57,045 nt of DNA from an uncultured bacterium (GTDB lineage Bacteria > Cyanobacteriota > Vampirovibrionia > Gastranaerophilales > Gastranaerophilaceae). The translations under genes were made by a program, and so were the position numbers. Below, piece after piece: positions 1-8,480 of the stretch (the stretch's first letter is position 1; each line of letters begins with the position of its first letter). Below the pieces are notes generated by a model. That model had not been told where the DNA came from, did no database searches, and worked only from the letters and a program-made list of their open reading frames with translations. The stretch spans positions 1 to 57,045 of the forward strand of contig CADAYE010000008.1 of assembly GCA_902792085.1 (NCBI GenBank), read 5' to 3'.

Positions 1-9
1 CGAAGGGCT

Positions 10-260
10 GAGGGTAGAAAATCAAAACGAAGAATGAGTTTTAGATTTTCGGGTGAGGTTTCAAATTAAAAAAGAAACTTCCCCTCGCCCACAGCATCAA
101 TTGGGTGGGAGAGGGTAGAAAATCAAAACGAAGAATGAGTTTTAGATTTTCGGGTGAGGTTTCAAATTAAAAAAGAAACTTTCCCTCGCCCACAGCATCA
201 ATTGGGTGGGAGAGGGTAGAAAATCAAAACGAAGAATGAGTTTTAGATTTTCGGGTGAGG
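10..260. repeat. 101-bp tandem repeat (2.5 copies), family A palindromes
   Basis: Two full units (10-110 and 111-211) and a half unit (212-260) are nearly identical. Each contains an imperfect hairpin (GAAAATCAAAAC against GTTTTAGATTTTC) and family A blocks (CCCTCGCCC, GGGTGGGAGAGGG, GGGTGAGG). The last unit runs into the ribosome-binding site of the next gene, so its GAGGG at 257-261 probably serves as the Shine-Dalgarno. Confidence 0.9.
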
Positions 261-264
261 GTAT

Positions 265-1614
265 ATGGGTACTACAATTGATAAAAGTTCAATAGATAAT
301 CTAAAACAAAGGGTCAGAGATAAACTTGACCAAACGCAGTTGTTTACTTATCGTGGTTCAGTTTCAAAACTTTTGGGTTTAACTGTTGAAGTAAAACTCC
401 CCGGACTAAAAATCGGCGATTTGTGTTACATCGAAACCTATGACGGCAGACAAAAACCTGCAGAGGTTCAGGCTTTTAAAGGCGAAGTTGCACAACTTTC
501 ACTTTTATTGGACGGTGAAGGCATCGGGCAGGGCAGTCTTGTAACTTCAACCGGAAAACCGATTATTATACCTGTCGGGGACTTTTTACTCGGAAGATTG
601 ATTGATCCTATGGGGAACCCGATAGACGGACGACCTTTAGATTTGGAAAACGCAGAGTACAGACCAATTGAAGGTCCGCCACCGGGACCGTTTGAACGCC
701 CGATTATTACCGAACAATTTTCAACAGGAGTCAGAGCAATTGACGGATGTATGACAATGGGTGCAGGTCAGCGTCTTGGCTTGTTTGCAGGTTCAGGGGT
801 CGGGAAAAGTACACTTTTAGGTATGATTGCAAGAAATTCCGATGCGGATGTCAATGTCGTTGCACTAATTGGAGAACGAGGCAGAGAAGTAAAAGAGTTT
901 GTTGAAGATGCATTGGGCGAATACGGTATGAGCCGTTCGGTTCTTGTGTGCTCAACAGGTGATAAACCTCCTTTGATTCGTCAAAAATGTCTGCTTGCCG
1001 CTACTGCTGTGTGTGAATACTTTAGAGACCAGGGTAAAAAAGTTTTTTTAATGACTGATACCGTTACCCGTTGTGCTATGGCAGGGCGTGAAGTCGGTTT
1101 GTCTTTGGGTGAACCGCCTACAATGAAAGGTTATCCTCCGTCAATTTTTTCGTGGCTACAAAAAGTTCTTGAACGAGCCGGAAACAGCGAAAAAGGCTCT
1201 ATTACTGCTCTTTATACAGTTTTGATGGAAGGTGATGATATTAACGACCCGATAGTTGATATTGTGCGTGGTATCGTTGACGGTCACATTTTCTTATCAA
1301 GAAAAGTTGCAGAAGCAAACCATTATCCTGCAATTGATGTTTTAGGCAGTATTTCCCGTCTTATGAGTGCGATTGCTTCACCTGAGCATAAGCAGGCAGC
1401 CGCAAAATTGAGAACAATAATGTCTTTGTACCGTGAAAATAAGGACTTGATTGATGTCGGGATGTACCAACCGGGGTCAAACCCAAGACTTGATACTGCT
1501 ATCGAAATGATGCCTAAAATTAACGGATTTTTGCAGCAGAGAACAGACGAAAGTGTTACAATGGAAGGTACAATTAACCAACTTATCGAAATGATGCAGG
1601 ATGTCGAAATTTAA
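265..1614 (+). CDS. Type III secretion / flagellar export ATPase (FliI/SctN family)
   Basis: This 449-aa protein has the full FliI/SctN architecture: an N-terminal beta-barrel domain (about 25-95), a RecA-like core with Walker A GSGVGKST at residues 176-183, the LIGERGREVKEF block at 201-212 carrying the catalytic Glu, the GEPPTMKGYPPSIF stretch typical of export ATPases rather than F1 subunits, and a helical C-terminal domain. Such ATPases act as cytoplasmic hexamers that unfold export substrates. No other flagellar or injectisome gene is recognisable in the window, so FliI and SctN cannot be separated. GAGGG lies three bases before the ATG, inside the upstream repeat. The coiled-coil protein at 2968-4140 is a conceivable substrate. 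Confidence 0.9.
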   Translation: MGTTIDKSSIDNLKQRVRDKLDQTQLFTYRGSVSKLLGLTVEVKLPGLKIGDLCYIETYDGRQKPAEVQAFKGEVAQLSLLLDGEGIGQGSLVTSTGKPIIIPVGDFLLGRLIDPMGNPIDGRPLDLENAEYRPIEGPPPGPFERPIITEQFSTGVRAIDGCMTMGAGQRLGLFAGSGVGKSTLLGMIARNSDADVNVVALIGERGREVKEFVEDALGEYGMSRSVLVCSTGDKPPLIRQKCLLAATAVCEYFRDQGKKVFLMTDTVTRCAMAGREVGLSLGEPPTMKGYPPSIFSWLQKVLERAGNSEKGSITALYTVLMEGDDINDPIVDIVRGIVDGHIFLSRKVAEANHYPAIDVLGSISRLMSAIASPEHKQAAAKLRTIMSLYRENKDLIDVGMYQPGSNPRLDTAIEMMPKINGFLQQRTDESVTMEGTINQLIEMMQDVEI

Positions 1615-1702
1615 TTATATGAATTGTCAATTGACCAAATAGGGCAATAAGTAAATAAGTCAATAGAACTGTAAAATAATATATAATTACCAAAATTTAT
1701 TA

Positions 1703-1714
1703 TATAATACTGAT
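1703..1714 (+). promoter_or_regulatory. -10 box placing the start site at the ATG (leaderless)
   Basis: TATAAT at 1703-1708 is followed by six bases and then the ATG at 1715. There is no Shine-Dalgarno. A 23-base stretch beginning ACTGTAAAATA at 1669 recurs with one change at 14291, again with an embedded TATAAT. Confidence 0.55.
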
Positions 1715-2095
1715 ATGAAAATTGAGAGTTTATTAAAGATAAATAGTCCGGCAGGGAAATTTGAATTTTTTAAATATTCAATTGTTATCGGGCTTATTCA
1801 GACGATATGCGCTTTAATGTTTGTTTTTTTGACAAGTGATATTTTGGGTTTGAAATCAATATTTTGGCTGCCTTTTCTATTTGTTATCGTAATTGAATTA
1901 CCGCTTTTATATTTATATTTTATACAATGTGCAAGGCGTTTGTGGGATATTACGGGAAATAAAAATGCAGGTCTGATTATAAATACTGTGCTTTTTGTAA
2001 TTTCGGTTATTGGTATGATAAGTTTTCCGCTTGTTACTATTATAATTTTTCTTGTATTGATATTGTGTCAGGGAAAAATTGTCAAAAATGTTTAA
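1715..2095 (+). CDS. Small membrane protein, DUF805-like
   Basis: A 126-aa protein with hydrophobic segments at about 20-41, 49-70 and 85-118. Between the second and third lies QCARRLWDITGNKNAGL, which resembles the ARRLHDxGxSG signature of DUF805 inner-membrane proteins. That family has no established biochemical role. The start fits a leaderless transcript, with a -10 box ending six bases before the ATG. The 3' end overlaps the next gene, suggesting cotranscription. The family call rests on one motif and the topology. Confidence 0.6.
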   Translation: MKIESLLKINSPAGKFEFFKYSIVIGLIQTICALMFVFLTSDILGLKSIFWLPFLFVIVIELPLLYLYFIQCARRLWDITGNKNAGLIINTVLFVISVIGMISFPLVTIIIFLVLILCQGKIVKNV

Positions 2096-2921
2096 AAAAA
2101 TCATATCGGTTATAATTTTTTCGATGTTTTGCCTGCCTGCTTTGGCTTATGATTTGGATACTTCCGTCAATTCACAGATTGAGCAGAAATACGATTCAAA
2201 TAAACTGAATAAAGACATGAAAGTTAATCAGACAAGTACAAATACAAATAATAAACCTCCAAAAACAACCCCCGTGTTTGACAATTCTACTCCGATAATA
2301 ACAAAGGTTTCAAATACGATTTCTAATATTACTACTCCCAAAACAGGAATAAAAATTCCGTCAGGGACAAAATTTAGCGTAAAATCAAATATTGCCGTAT
2401 CAGGTTGGAGCGGTGTAAATTCTTTACTGTCCTTTACTTCTACAGAGCCGGTTTATAAATCAGGTGTAACGATTCCACAAGGCACACAGTTTAAAGGAAC
2501 AATTACCGCTTCTCATGCAGGACAAATGACAGGCAACGGCGGACTTATAAAAATCAAAATTACAAGTATGACTTTTAACGGAAAAACCGTTCAGGTTGAA
2601 GGAAAAATTACAAAAGCAAACTCAAAAAATGTATTTTTTAATAATATAAAAGGTGCAAGGCAATACTTACAGGGCGTTGATAACAAAATCAATCAGGGAA
2701 TAACTTTCTACAAAAAAGCCCGAAATCTTTCATCGAAAATGTCATCAAATCCTGTTGGAACAATTCTTGCTCCGCTGCCGACAATTACAGGTTGGCTTGG
2801 TTCTGCACTATGCACAGTAAGTTCTCCTGTTACCGGTTTAACCCAAAAAGGCAAAAATATTTCACTCCCGTCCGGTACGATTTATGAAATAAAACTAACT
2901 CAGGATGCATATATAAACTAA
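2088..2921 (+). CDS. Secreted protein with repeated IP-x-GT motifs (VirB10/TrbI-like flavour)
   Basis: About 277 aa. Residues 1-20 (MFKKIISVIIFSMFCLPALA) form a clear Sec signal peptide. An Asn/Thr-rich linker follows. The body then repeats a proline-glycine motif: IPSGTKF at 90-96, IPQGTQFKG at 129-137 and LPSGTIYEI near the C terminus. Similar IP-x-G-T/S-x-x-x-G turns occur in VirB10/TrbI beta-barrel domains, but no other conjugation gene is nearby, so this is only a structural hint. The ATG at 2088 overlaps the upstream gene. A TTG at 2079, four bases after GGGA, is an alternative start adding three residues. A strong terminator follows. Confidence 0.75.
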   Translation: MFKKIISVIIFSMFCLPALAYDLDTSVNSQIEQKYDSNKLNKDMKVNQTSTNTNNKPPKTTPVFDNSTPIITKVSNTISNITTPKTGIKIPSGTKFSVKSNIAVSGWSGVNSLLSFTSTEPVYKSGVTIPQGTQFKGTITASHAGQMTGNGGLIKIKITSMTFNGKTVQVEGKITKANSKNVFFNNIKGARQYLQGVDNKINQGITFYKKARNLSSKMSSNPVGTILAPLPTITGWLGSALCTVSSPVTGLTQKGKNISLPSGTIYEIKLTQDAYIN

Positions 2922-2923
2922 AA

Positions 2924-2952
2924 GCGGTAAGAAATTCATCTTACCGCTTTTT
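2924..2952 (+). terminator. Bidirectional intrinsic terminator
   Basis: GCGGTAAGA (2924-2932), a six-base loop and TCTTACCGC (2939-2947) form a perfect stem followed by TTTTT. The upstream A-tract lets it also serve the convergent gene ending at 2968. Confidence 0.85.
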
Positions 2953-2967
2953 ATGTTTGTTTTATTT

Positions 2968-4140
2968 CTATGCGTTAAATGTTTTGAATGAAGATTCAAC
3001 ATTCTTGGAAATAACTTTTTTAACCGCATCCATTTCTGTTGAAATAGCATTTTCTTCTGTATCAAGTTGTTTAAGTTTAAGTTCGAGGTTTTTATCTTGT
3101 ACCTGAATAATACTGATTTTTGCGTTGATTTCTTCAACCATCTGATCATAAATTGCTTTGTCGTAGTAGTATTGATTCATCGCATCATTGTAGGCATTGT
3201 CATCAGTTTCTGTTATAGTAGTTAATTCATATCTTGTACCTGATTCGTGGCTTGCATCGTTAAAGATATATAATGCCTGATATCTGCCTGAAGCATCCTT
3301 TTCTACAAGGGCTTCAGCATTTTTGATTTCTCTTGATTCGGTTGTCTGACCGAACATATACGCTCTGACTCCGCCCAATGATAAAGATGTTCTGTCATTA
3401 TAGTCTATATTTTCTGTTTCTTTTTTACTGTAAAATGCAGGTTCATAATTACCGGTTGATGAATTTTGAACATACCTTACATACCAATTTTCATCTGTAT
3501 ATTTTTCAACTGCCATTGCTCTGTATTGATTTTCAACTTTTAATTTATCTTTAAGTTGCTCTATAGAGTATTGATTTACAACTTCTGCCGGAATACCTGC
3601 TGCAATAAATCTATTTCTGATATCAGTAAGTCCGTAATATTTAATTGTATCAGTGCTTTGAGGAATAGTTGCTTTGGGATTTGTAACATTATCAATGATA
3701 TTTACATCTTTGTTAGTGACTTCACCGGTTGTAGGATTTTTGTAAGTTAAATCTTCAGCATTTTGGAGTTTAACTTTGCCAATGTAGTAACCACCGTTTG
3801 ACTTGGAAATCACATTAGTCCCGCTGACTATCATATTATCTGCAGGTATTTCTTGAACATAGTTTAACATATAAACACCTGTCGATTTAGTATCTTTTGT
3901 TGCAACAATTGATGTTACCGTATTCTTTTCAGAACCGTCGCTAAATGTATATGTAACTTTTGTAAAATCTTCTGTTGATGGTGGAATCGGGACATCCATA
4001 GATGTCAATTTACTATAGTAGTTAGAAGATTCATTAGACAATGTGGTACGCTGTTGGTTAATTTGTTGACCTTCGTATTCAACATTGGTCTTGCGAGCCG
4101 TCAAAGTTAGAAATCTAGCTTGTGATGCTGACATTCCCAT
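2968..4140 (-). CDS. Coiled-coil protein with filament-like architecture, unknown function
   Basis: A 390-aa protein without signal peptide or membrane segment. It begins MGMSASQARFLTLTARKTNV, a helical stretch rich in Ala/Ser/Gln, and ends in a long heptad-rich helix (about 320-385). The middle is a beta-rich, Thr/Asn-rich domain. Helical ends around a variable centre are seen in flagellin-type and other type III exported proteins, which also lack cleaved signals; with an export ATPase 1.4 kb away this is a tempting but unproven reading. An AAAGGA ribosome site lies 11 bases before the ATG. It shares the terminator at 2924-2952 with the convergent gene. Confidence 0.75.
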   Translation of the reverse strand: MGMSASQARFLTLTARKTNVEYEGQQINQQRTTLSNESSNYYSKLTSMDVPIPPSTEDFTKVTYTFSDGSEKNTVTSIVATKDTKSTGVYMLNYVQEIPADNMIVSGTNVISKSNGGYYIGKVKLQNAEDLTYKNPTTGEVTNKDVNIIDNVTNPKATIPQSTDTIKYYGLTDIRNRFIAAGIPAEVVNQYSIEQLKDKLKVENQYRAMAVEKYTDENWYVRYVQNSSTGNYEPAFYSKKETENIDYNDRTSLSLGGVRAYMFGQTTESREIKNAEALVEKDASGRYQALYIFNDASHESGTRYELTTITETDDNAYNDAMNQYYYDKAIYDQMVEEINAKISIIQVQDKNLELKLKQLDTEENAISTEMDAVKKVISKNVESSFKTFNA

Positions 4141-4244
4141 AGTGCTTAGCGTCCTTTCTTTGTATTTACATGTTTCTTATCGGCACAAAACACCATGGAA
4201 TTAAGCATTTTTATGCTTTTGTTACATTTTCTTTACATAATTAT

Positions 4245-4694
4245 TTATTTAAATACGCAAGTAATTAAAACTTCTTTACCATTAGCACGCGATTCTTTTA
4301 CGGCTTCTTGCGAAGATAAAGGAACTATATGCCCATCATCAATAATACCTTGTACCATGCATCTTACGGATTTGTCATTATCATTTGCAGGGGAAAAAAC
4401 TTTTCTTTCAAGTTCGTCTAATCTTTCTGTTATTTGTAAAATTTTATTATTTGTTTCTTCATTATTGTTAATACTGTTGTTGGAACTTTGAGTTGCAAAA
4501 TCTTTTCTATTAAATTCGGTTGTTTGAATTTCTTGTTCTGTAACAGGTTGCTGTACTTGTTCTTGCACAATATCACCTGATTTCAATTTTTTATTTGCAA
4601 TATCTTTAGTATTTGTATAAATTGCGGCAACAATAAATATAAACATTAATATAAAGCCGGCTGTTATTACTCTGTATTTGCTAAACTCCTGCAT
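4245..4694 (-). CDS. Single-pass membrane protein with coiled coil, unknown function
   Basis: The ATG at 4694 is preferred because GGAG lies seven bases upstream; a longer reading frame would begin at 4724 without support. The 149-aa product has one membrane segment (about 8-27), a Gln/Asn-rich linker and a short heptad-like stretch (NKILQITERLDELERKVF) followed by a compact tail containing two cysteines. It is probably anchored in the inner membrane with its C terminus outside. No family is recognised. Confidence 0.7.
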   Translation of the reverse strand: MQEFSKYRVITAGFILMFIFIVAAIYTNTKDIANKKLKSGDIVQEQVQQPVTEQEIQTTEFNRKDFATQSSNNSINNNEETNNKILQITERLDELERKVFSPANDNDKSVRCMVQGIIDDGHIVPLSSQEAVKESRANGKEVLITCVFK

Positions 4695-4794
4695 ACTCTT
4701 TCTCCGTTTGTTAACAATATACATATTAGCATAAATTTTAATAAAATGTTTTGTGTAAACTTATTTTGTTATAAAATTATTGCAAGGGGTATTT

Positions 4795-5232
4795 ATGATG
4801 ATTTTAAAAATAAAAAGATTAGAAAATAACAGAGTTTTACCTGAATATAAAACAGAAGGCGCAGCAGGTATGGATTTGTGTGCCGCAATTGATGAGCCTG
4901 TAGTGTTAAAACCGTTTGAGCGTAAATTGATTCCGACAGGTTTAAAAATTGAACTTGAACACGGGTATGAAGCACAAATTCGTCCACGCTCAGGTTTATC
5001 AATCAAATACGGAATTACACTAATTAATTGTGTCGGCACAATTGACGAAGATTACAGAGGAGAAGTTTGTGTTCCTGTTGTAAATATCTCAAATGAAGAA
5101 TATACAATTCAGCCTGATGAAAGAATAGCCCAAATGGTAATTGCAAAGGTTGAACAAGCAAATATAGAGGTTGTAACAGAACTGTCTCCGACTCAAAGGG
5201 GCGCAGGAGGTTTTGGTTCGACAGGAATGTAA
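4795..5232 (+). CDS. dut: Deoxyuridine 5'-triphosphate nucleotidohydrolase (dUTPase)
   Basis: A 145-aa trimeric dUTPase, which hydrolyses dUTP to dUMP and pyrophosphate, limits uracil in DNA and supplies dUMP for thymidylate. All five family motifs are visible: AAGMDL (23-28), PRSGLS (64-69), [10 protein letters not shown] (81-90, supplying the catalytic Asp), RIAQMVI (110-116) and [10 protein letters not shown] (135-144). Length is normal. The ATG at 4795 is favoured because AAGGGG sits five bases upstream; a TTG at 4780 would place that site inside the gene. It stands alone between a divergent membrane-protein gene and a repeat region. Confidence 0.95.
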   Translation: MMILKIKRLENNRVLPEYKTEGAAGMDLCAAIDEPVVLKPFERKLIPTGLKIELEHGYEAQIRPRSGLSIKYGITLINCVGTIDEDYRGEVCVPVVNISNEEYTIQPDERIAQMVIAKVEQANIEVVTELSPTQRGAGGFGSTGM

Positions 5233-5283
5233 TTGTAATATAAATTTTACATCGGCTCTGTCATCTGCGGCTCTGCAAAATTC

Positions 5284-5723
5284 GCGTCTTGGATTTTGAC
5301 AGTTTAAGGTTTTGCATTCCGCTTTGTTTATGCTGTCCGCATAAACAGTCGCTCCATCAAACCTTTCACCATAATAGTTCAGTTCGCTTATATCTTTGCC
5401 ATATTTCAACAAAAAAGTTTGCTCATATTCCTGCGAAAAGCGTGATATTTTCGCAAACTTTTTGTGGTGTAATTTCGCGCTCACTCCACTATCGTCAAAA
5501 TCCGCGTCTTGGATTTTGACAGTTCAAGGTTTTGCATTCTGCTTTGTTTATGCTATACGCATAAACAGTCGCTCCATCAAACCTTTCACCATAATAGTTT
5601 AGTTCGCTTATATCTTTGCCATATTTCAACGAAAAAGTTTGCTCATATTCCTGCGAAAAGCGTGATATTTTCGCAAACTTTTATTTTGTATTTTGTCGCT
5701 CACTTCTCTATTGTCAAAATCCG
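5284..5723. repeat. Tandem duplication, 220-bp unit
   Basis: Copies at 5284-5503 and 5504-5723 are about 90 percent identical by eye. Each starts GCGTCTTGGATTTTGAC and ends near GTCAAAATCCGC. Internal inverted pairs include GTTTATGC/GCATAAAC and AAAGTTTGC/GCAAACTTT. Open frames in the unit are interrupted and have no ribosome site, so I see no gene. The stretch fills most of the gap 5233-5958. Confidence 0.85.
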
Positions 5724-5724
5724 C

Positions 5725-5842
5725 AAAAAAAACCACTCAACTGGTGAGTGGGTCGTTTTCTGCATCCTAATGGTCTCTTTTAGTGTTTATTATTTAGGAG
5801 TTTATATGTTTTGGGGTTAATGAACTATTTATATTTAGTGTT
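5725..5842 (-). ncRNA. Candidate small RNA with own promoter and terminator
   Basis: On the minus strand TTGACA (5871-5876) is followed after 16 bases by TAATAA (5849-5854), predicting a start near 5842. About 110 bases on, CCACTCA-CCAGT-TGAGTGG (5751-5733) is followed by eight Ts (5732-5725), a textbook terminator. No convincing ORF lies between. The transcript would end at the edge of the 220-bp repeats. Confidence 0.45.
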
Positions 5843-5958
5843 TAATTATTATTACACGGTAAAATTTTCCTGTCAACAACATTTATTTCTAATTTTATTA
5901 AATTGGTGAAAATCAAGTTATAGTGTATAGTTTACACTTTACAAAACTTAATAATGTG

Positions 5959-6765
5959 TTAATTTTTATTAGAATTGTATTTTAAACCAAATGTTTGTGC
6001 ATCACCGTAATATATCTGTTCATTTCGATTGTTGGGCAAGCGTTGAGGGTTTTGATTATTTTTTGTCTGAGGTTCGATGTATTGTTGAACCTGTCTGAAT
6101 TGTTCTTCTCTTTGATTTGATTGAACCATATCCTGCGGGACATAAGTTTCGTTAACATTAGTATTAGGTTGGTTTTGTTGCTGATAATCAGGATAAAGCT
6201 CGGTTTCGCCCCCCATCATTATAGCAGAGCCTGCATCACTTCTTTCAATATCTCTGTTTCCGTTTAGGAATGTTTCCATTCTGCCCTGATAAAAAATATC
6301 ATCAGAATTTTCTATTTCATCAAGCATTTTATCAAGTTCATCTTTATACAAAGCAGTTTTACGGCATGTTTTGTAATTGTCATACATACTTGATAAAGTT
6401 TTAATATTGCCTTCCACAACACTTCTTCTTGAAGTATCTTCGTTTGCGCTCTTATAAATCAGTTTATACATTGATTTGATATTATGTTGAGCATAATCCA
6501 AATACGCACAGGACATATTTTTGACGGGTAAATTTTTGTTCTTTTCAAGTTTTTGGTTTAAAGTGTCCCAAATTGATAAGTGCTTGTAATACTTATCAGA
6601 AGTTGAAATATGAATATTATTATCAAGTTCGTCAAAATCGATTTTGTCTGTCACAAGTTTAATTTCAGAATAAGATGTTATACAGTAAACTAAAAGTGCC
6701 AATCCTGCGAGAATTGAAATTATACCAACTGTCAACAACCCATTGTAACTTTTTTTGTTATACAT
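5959..6765 (-). CDS. Membrane-anchored protein with Gln/Asn-rich tail, unknown function
   Basis: A 268-aa protein with one hydrophobic segment at about residues 8-31. A helical, probably extracytoplasmic domain (about 45-165) containing two cysteines follows, then a low-complexity Gln/Asn/Pro-rich tail ending in TFGLKYNSNKN. AGAGAG precedes the ATG by four to five bases. No known domain is recognised. It is divergent from the DUF4145-like gene at 6838. Confidence 0.7.
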   Translation of the reverse strand: MYNKKSYNGLLTVGIISILAGLALLVYCITSYSEIKLVTDKIDFDELDNNIHISTSDKYYKHLSIWDTLNQKLEKNKNLPVKNMSCAYLDYAQHNIKSMYKLIYKSANEDTSRRSVVEGNIKTLSSMYDNYKTCRKTALYKDELDKMLDEIENSDDIFYQGRMETFLNGNRDIERSDAGSAIMMGGETELYPDYQQQNQPNTNVNETYVPQDMVQSNQREEQFRQVQQYIEPQTKNNQNPQRLPNNRNEQIYYGDAQTFGLKYNSNKN

Positions 6766-6837
6766 AAAACTCTCTTTTCTAAAATAAATTATACTATAAA
6801 TTTAAAATAATTCTTTTTTGTAATAAAATTTAGTCAG

Positions 6838-7494
6838 ATGGCTAAAACAAATTTTGATTATTTAAAAGATGTCGATAAAAATCTGTTTGAAATAGTGCTT
6901 GAAGCGGAAAGACTTTACCGAGGAGAGTTTTTTGAGCAATGTATGGGGCAGACAAGACGCTTTGGTGAACATTTATGCCGAAATGTTTTAGGTTCAAAAC
7001 GCACAAATGAAGTTACTTTTGATGAAATGCTTTCTACTCTGAAAGATACTCCAAATCAGAGCGAACAGGAAAAAGAATTTATTGATGATTTATATTTTCT
7101 CAAAAAACAGGGCAATTTGTCGGTTCATTCCGGTACTGTCGGCAAAGACGCAACAACAGCATTAGAATGTCTGCAAAGAGCGTTTGAAGCAGGTTTAAAT
7201 TATTCTGTTTTTCATAAAAGAGCAAGTTCTGATATCTTAAAGTTAAGATACGATACCGAACTTTTAATAACAGGTAATCCGTCAAAAAAATCTTTATCGG
7301 ATAAATACCTTGAAGCACAGGAGCAGGCAGCAAAAACTTCTAAGAAAAAACCTGCTAAAAAGCCTCAAAAACCTAAACCTCAGGCTACATCAATGAATTC
7401 TGTTCCGAGAAGAACGGGGATTCCGCCATTTTGGATAGTTGTCGGGGTATTTTTTGTTATTGCCCTATTTACAATTATTTATATTCTTGTCTGA
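6838..7494 (+). CDS. DUF4145/HEPN-like protein with C-terminal membrane anchor
   Basis: A 218-aa protein. Residues about 15-125 form an all-helical domain reading ARLY..FEQCMGQTRRFGEHLC, then LKKQGNLSVHSGT, resembling the DUF4145 domain in which a helical bundle ends in an 'RNxxxH'-like turn (here GNLSVHSG at 92-99). A Lys/Pro-rich linker (160-190) leads to a single C-terminal membrane segment (about 197-217), so the domain would face the cytoplasm. The start lies nine bases after a TAAAAT box with no ribosome site, suggesting a nearly leaderless mRNA. The last 20 bases overlap the convergent gene at 7475. Confidence 0.65.
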   Translation: MAKTNFDYLKDVDKNLFEIVLEAERLYRGEFFEQCMGQTRRFGEHLCRNVLGSKRTNEVTFDEMLSTLKDTPNQSEQEKEFIDDLYFLKKQGNLSVHSGTVGKDATTALECLQRAFEAGLNYSVFHKRASSDILKLRYDTELLITGNPSKKSLSDKYLEAQEQAAKTSKKKPAKKPQKPKPQATSMNSVPRRTGIPPFWIVVGVFFVIALFTIIYILV

Positions 7495-8029
7495 ATTCAA
7501 GCGCTTTAATTGCTGCCCACGCTTTAACATCTCCTCTTTCGTAGCGGATTAAGAAATATTTTCCGTCTTTATTGTATTCAATTGAGGCTTCTTGGTAAAT
7601 TTGTTCTTCTTCATTCACGGGAGGCATACCTTTGCGCTCACGCTTACGGTTTGTTTTCCAAATTTCTTTGTCTTTTTTGCGTTTTGCTTTTAAAGATTTT
7701 GCATCATGCACCTGCGGTTGCTCATCCATTGATACCTCAAGTTTAAACACTGGAATAATTGCACGAAGTTCTTTTGCTTCAAGTAAAAGCAAAAACTGTC
7801 TGTCATCAGACAGCGCAAGTTCATAATGCCCTGCAGGTATATAATTCCCTCTGCCATCCTGCAACTCATCAACTATAACAAGCGTAGGATAAGAAGATTC
7901 TCTCAGTCCGTAACGATAAACCGCATCAGTACCTTCTTTTAAGCCTGAAGTAATTGTCGGGAATTGAGGATAAACTCTTGTTTCAGAGTGCATCATTGCG
8001 TTTTCAAAATACATGCCTTCTAATATCAT
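7475..8029 (-). CDS. Conserved-looking protein downstream of rnpA, unknown function
   Basis: A 184-aa soluble protein. The N-terminal two thirds look beta-rich (YRYGLRESSYPTLVIVDEL...GHYELALSDDRQFLLLLEAK). A strongly basic stretch (LKAKRKKDKEIWKTNRKRER, about 113-132) and a short C-terminal domain follow. Its start overlaps the end of rnpA by four bases, so it is translationally coupled to the RNase P protein. Basic charge and position would fit an RNA-associated role, but no family is recognised. Confidence 0.7.
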   Translation of the reverse strand: MILEGMYFENAMMHSETRVYPQFPTITSGLKEGTDAVYRYGLRESSYPTLVIVDELQDGRGNYIPAGHYELALSDDRQFLLLLEAKELRAIIPVFKLEVSMDEQPQVHDAKSLKAKRKKDKEIWKTNRKRERKGMPPVNEEEQIYQEASIEYNKDGKYFLIRYERGDVKAWAAIKALEFRQEYK

Positions 8030-8379
8030 TGTAATTTCTCCAATGTTTTTTTAACGGCATTTTTTATTTCGTCAAAATTTTTACCCAACGCATTTTCTCC
8101 ACCGACAAAAATAAGTGATAAAAATTTATCAGAACCATACAAATTATTTTCTTTTAAAAGTTGTCTGTAACTTTCTCTTAACAGACGCTTCAAACGATTT
8201 CTTTTGACCGCTCTTTTGTGAACCTTTTTGCTAACCACAAAACCTACTTTTGTGAATGTTTCTTCTTTTTTTTCTATTCCTGCAAACAAAGTTACTCCAC
8301 CCGAATGGGAGGAGTGCTTAACTTTATATGTTGCTTTGAAAGCGGTTCTTTTTTTTAAACGATATTGTCTTGGAAGCAT
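8026..8379 (-). CDS. rnpA: Ribonuclease P protein component
   Basis: The protein subunit of RNase P, which helps the catalytic RNA mature tRNA 5' ends. The 117-aa product starts MLPRQYRLKKRTAFKATYK and carries the basic RNR signature KVHKRAVKRNRLKRLLRESYR, the RNA-binding helix. It lies downstream of rpmH on the same strand, the classical order. The open frame extends 14 codons further to a GTG at 8421, but family starts match the ATG at 8379 and the extension reads into a palindromic repeat. No clear Shine-Dalgarno precedes 8379. Confidence 0.95.
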   Translation of the reverse strand: MLPRQYRLKKRTAFKATYKVKHSSHSGGVTLFAGIEKKEETFTKVGFVVSKKVHKRAVKRNRLKRLLRESYRQLLKENNLYGSDKFLSLIFVGGENALGKNFDEIKNAVKKTLEKLQ

Positions 8380-8407
8380 AACGAATAACTTATACAATTT
8401 ACTGTAT

Positions 8408-8470
8408 GAGATTCTCCGCACTTTGTCATTCTGAGGGCTTTAACCCGAAGAATCTCCTTGTTCAGAATGA
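8408..8470. repeat. Family C palindromic element between rpmH and rnpA
   Basis: Contains TCATTCTGAGG...CGAAGAATCTCC...TCAGAATGAC. The same blocks lie inside the genes at 10043 and 54720. Here they fill the rpmH-rnpA spacer. Confidence 0.75.
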
Positions 8471-8480
8471 CTTTTTATTA

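Noticed and set aside
5089-5820. Long ORFs in the 220-bp repeat region (5289-5519 and 5509-5820 plus; 5089-5484 minus)
   Set aside because: They follow the repeat unit, have no ribosome site or family similarity, overlap dut, and stop between copies. Treated as repeat, not genes.
5760-5820. Tiny ORF MFWG with AGGAG upstream (near 5802)
   Set aside because: Only four codons; probably the remains of a lost gene rather than a peptide.
8380-8421. 14-codon extension of RnpA to a GTG
   Set aside because: It runs into a palindromic repeat, and known RnpA starts match MLPRQYRLKK.
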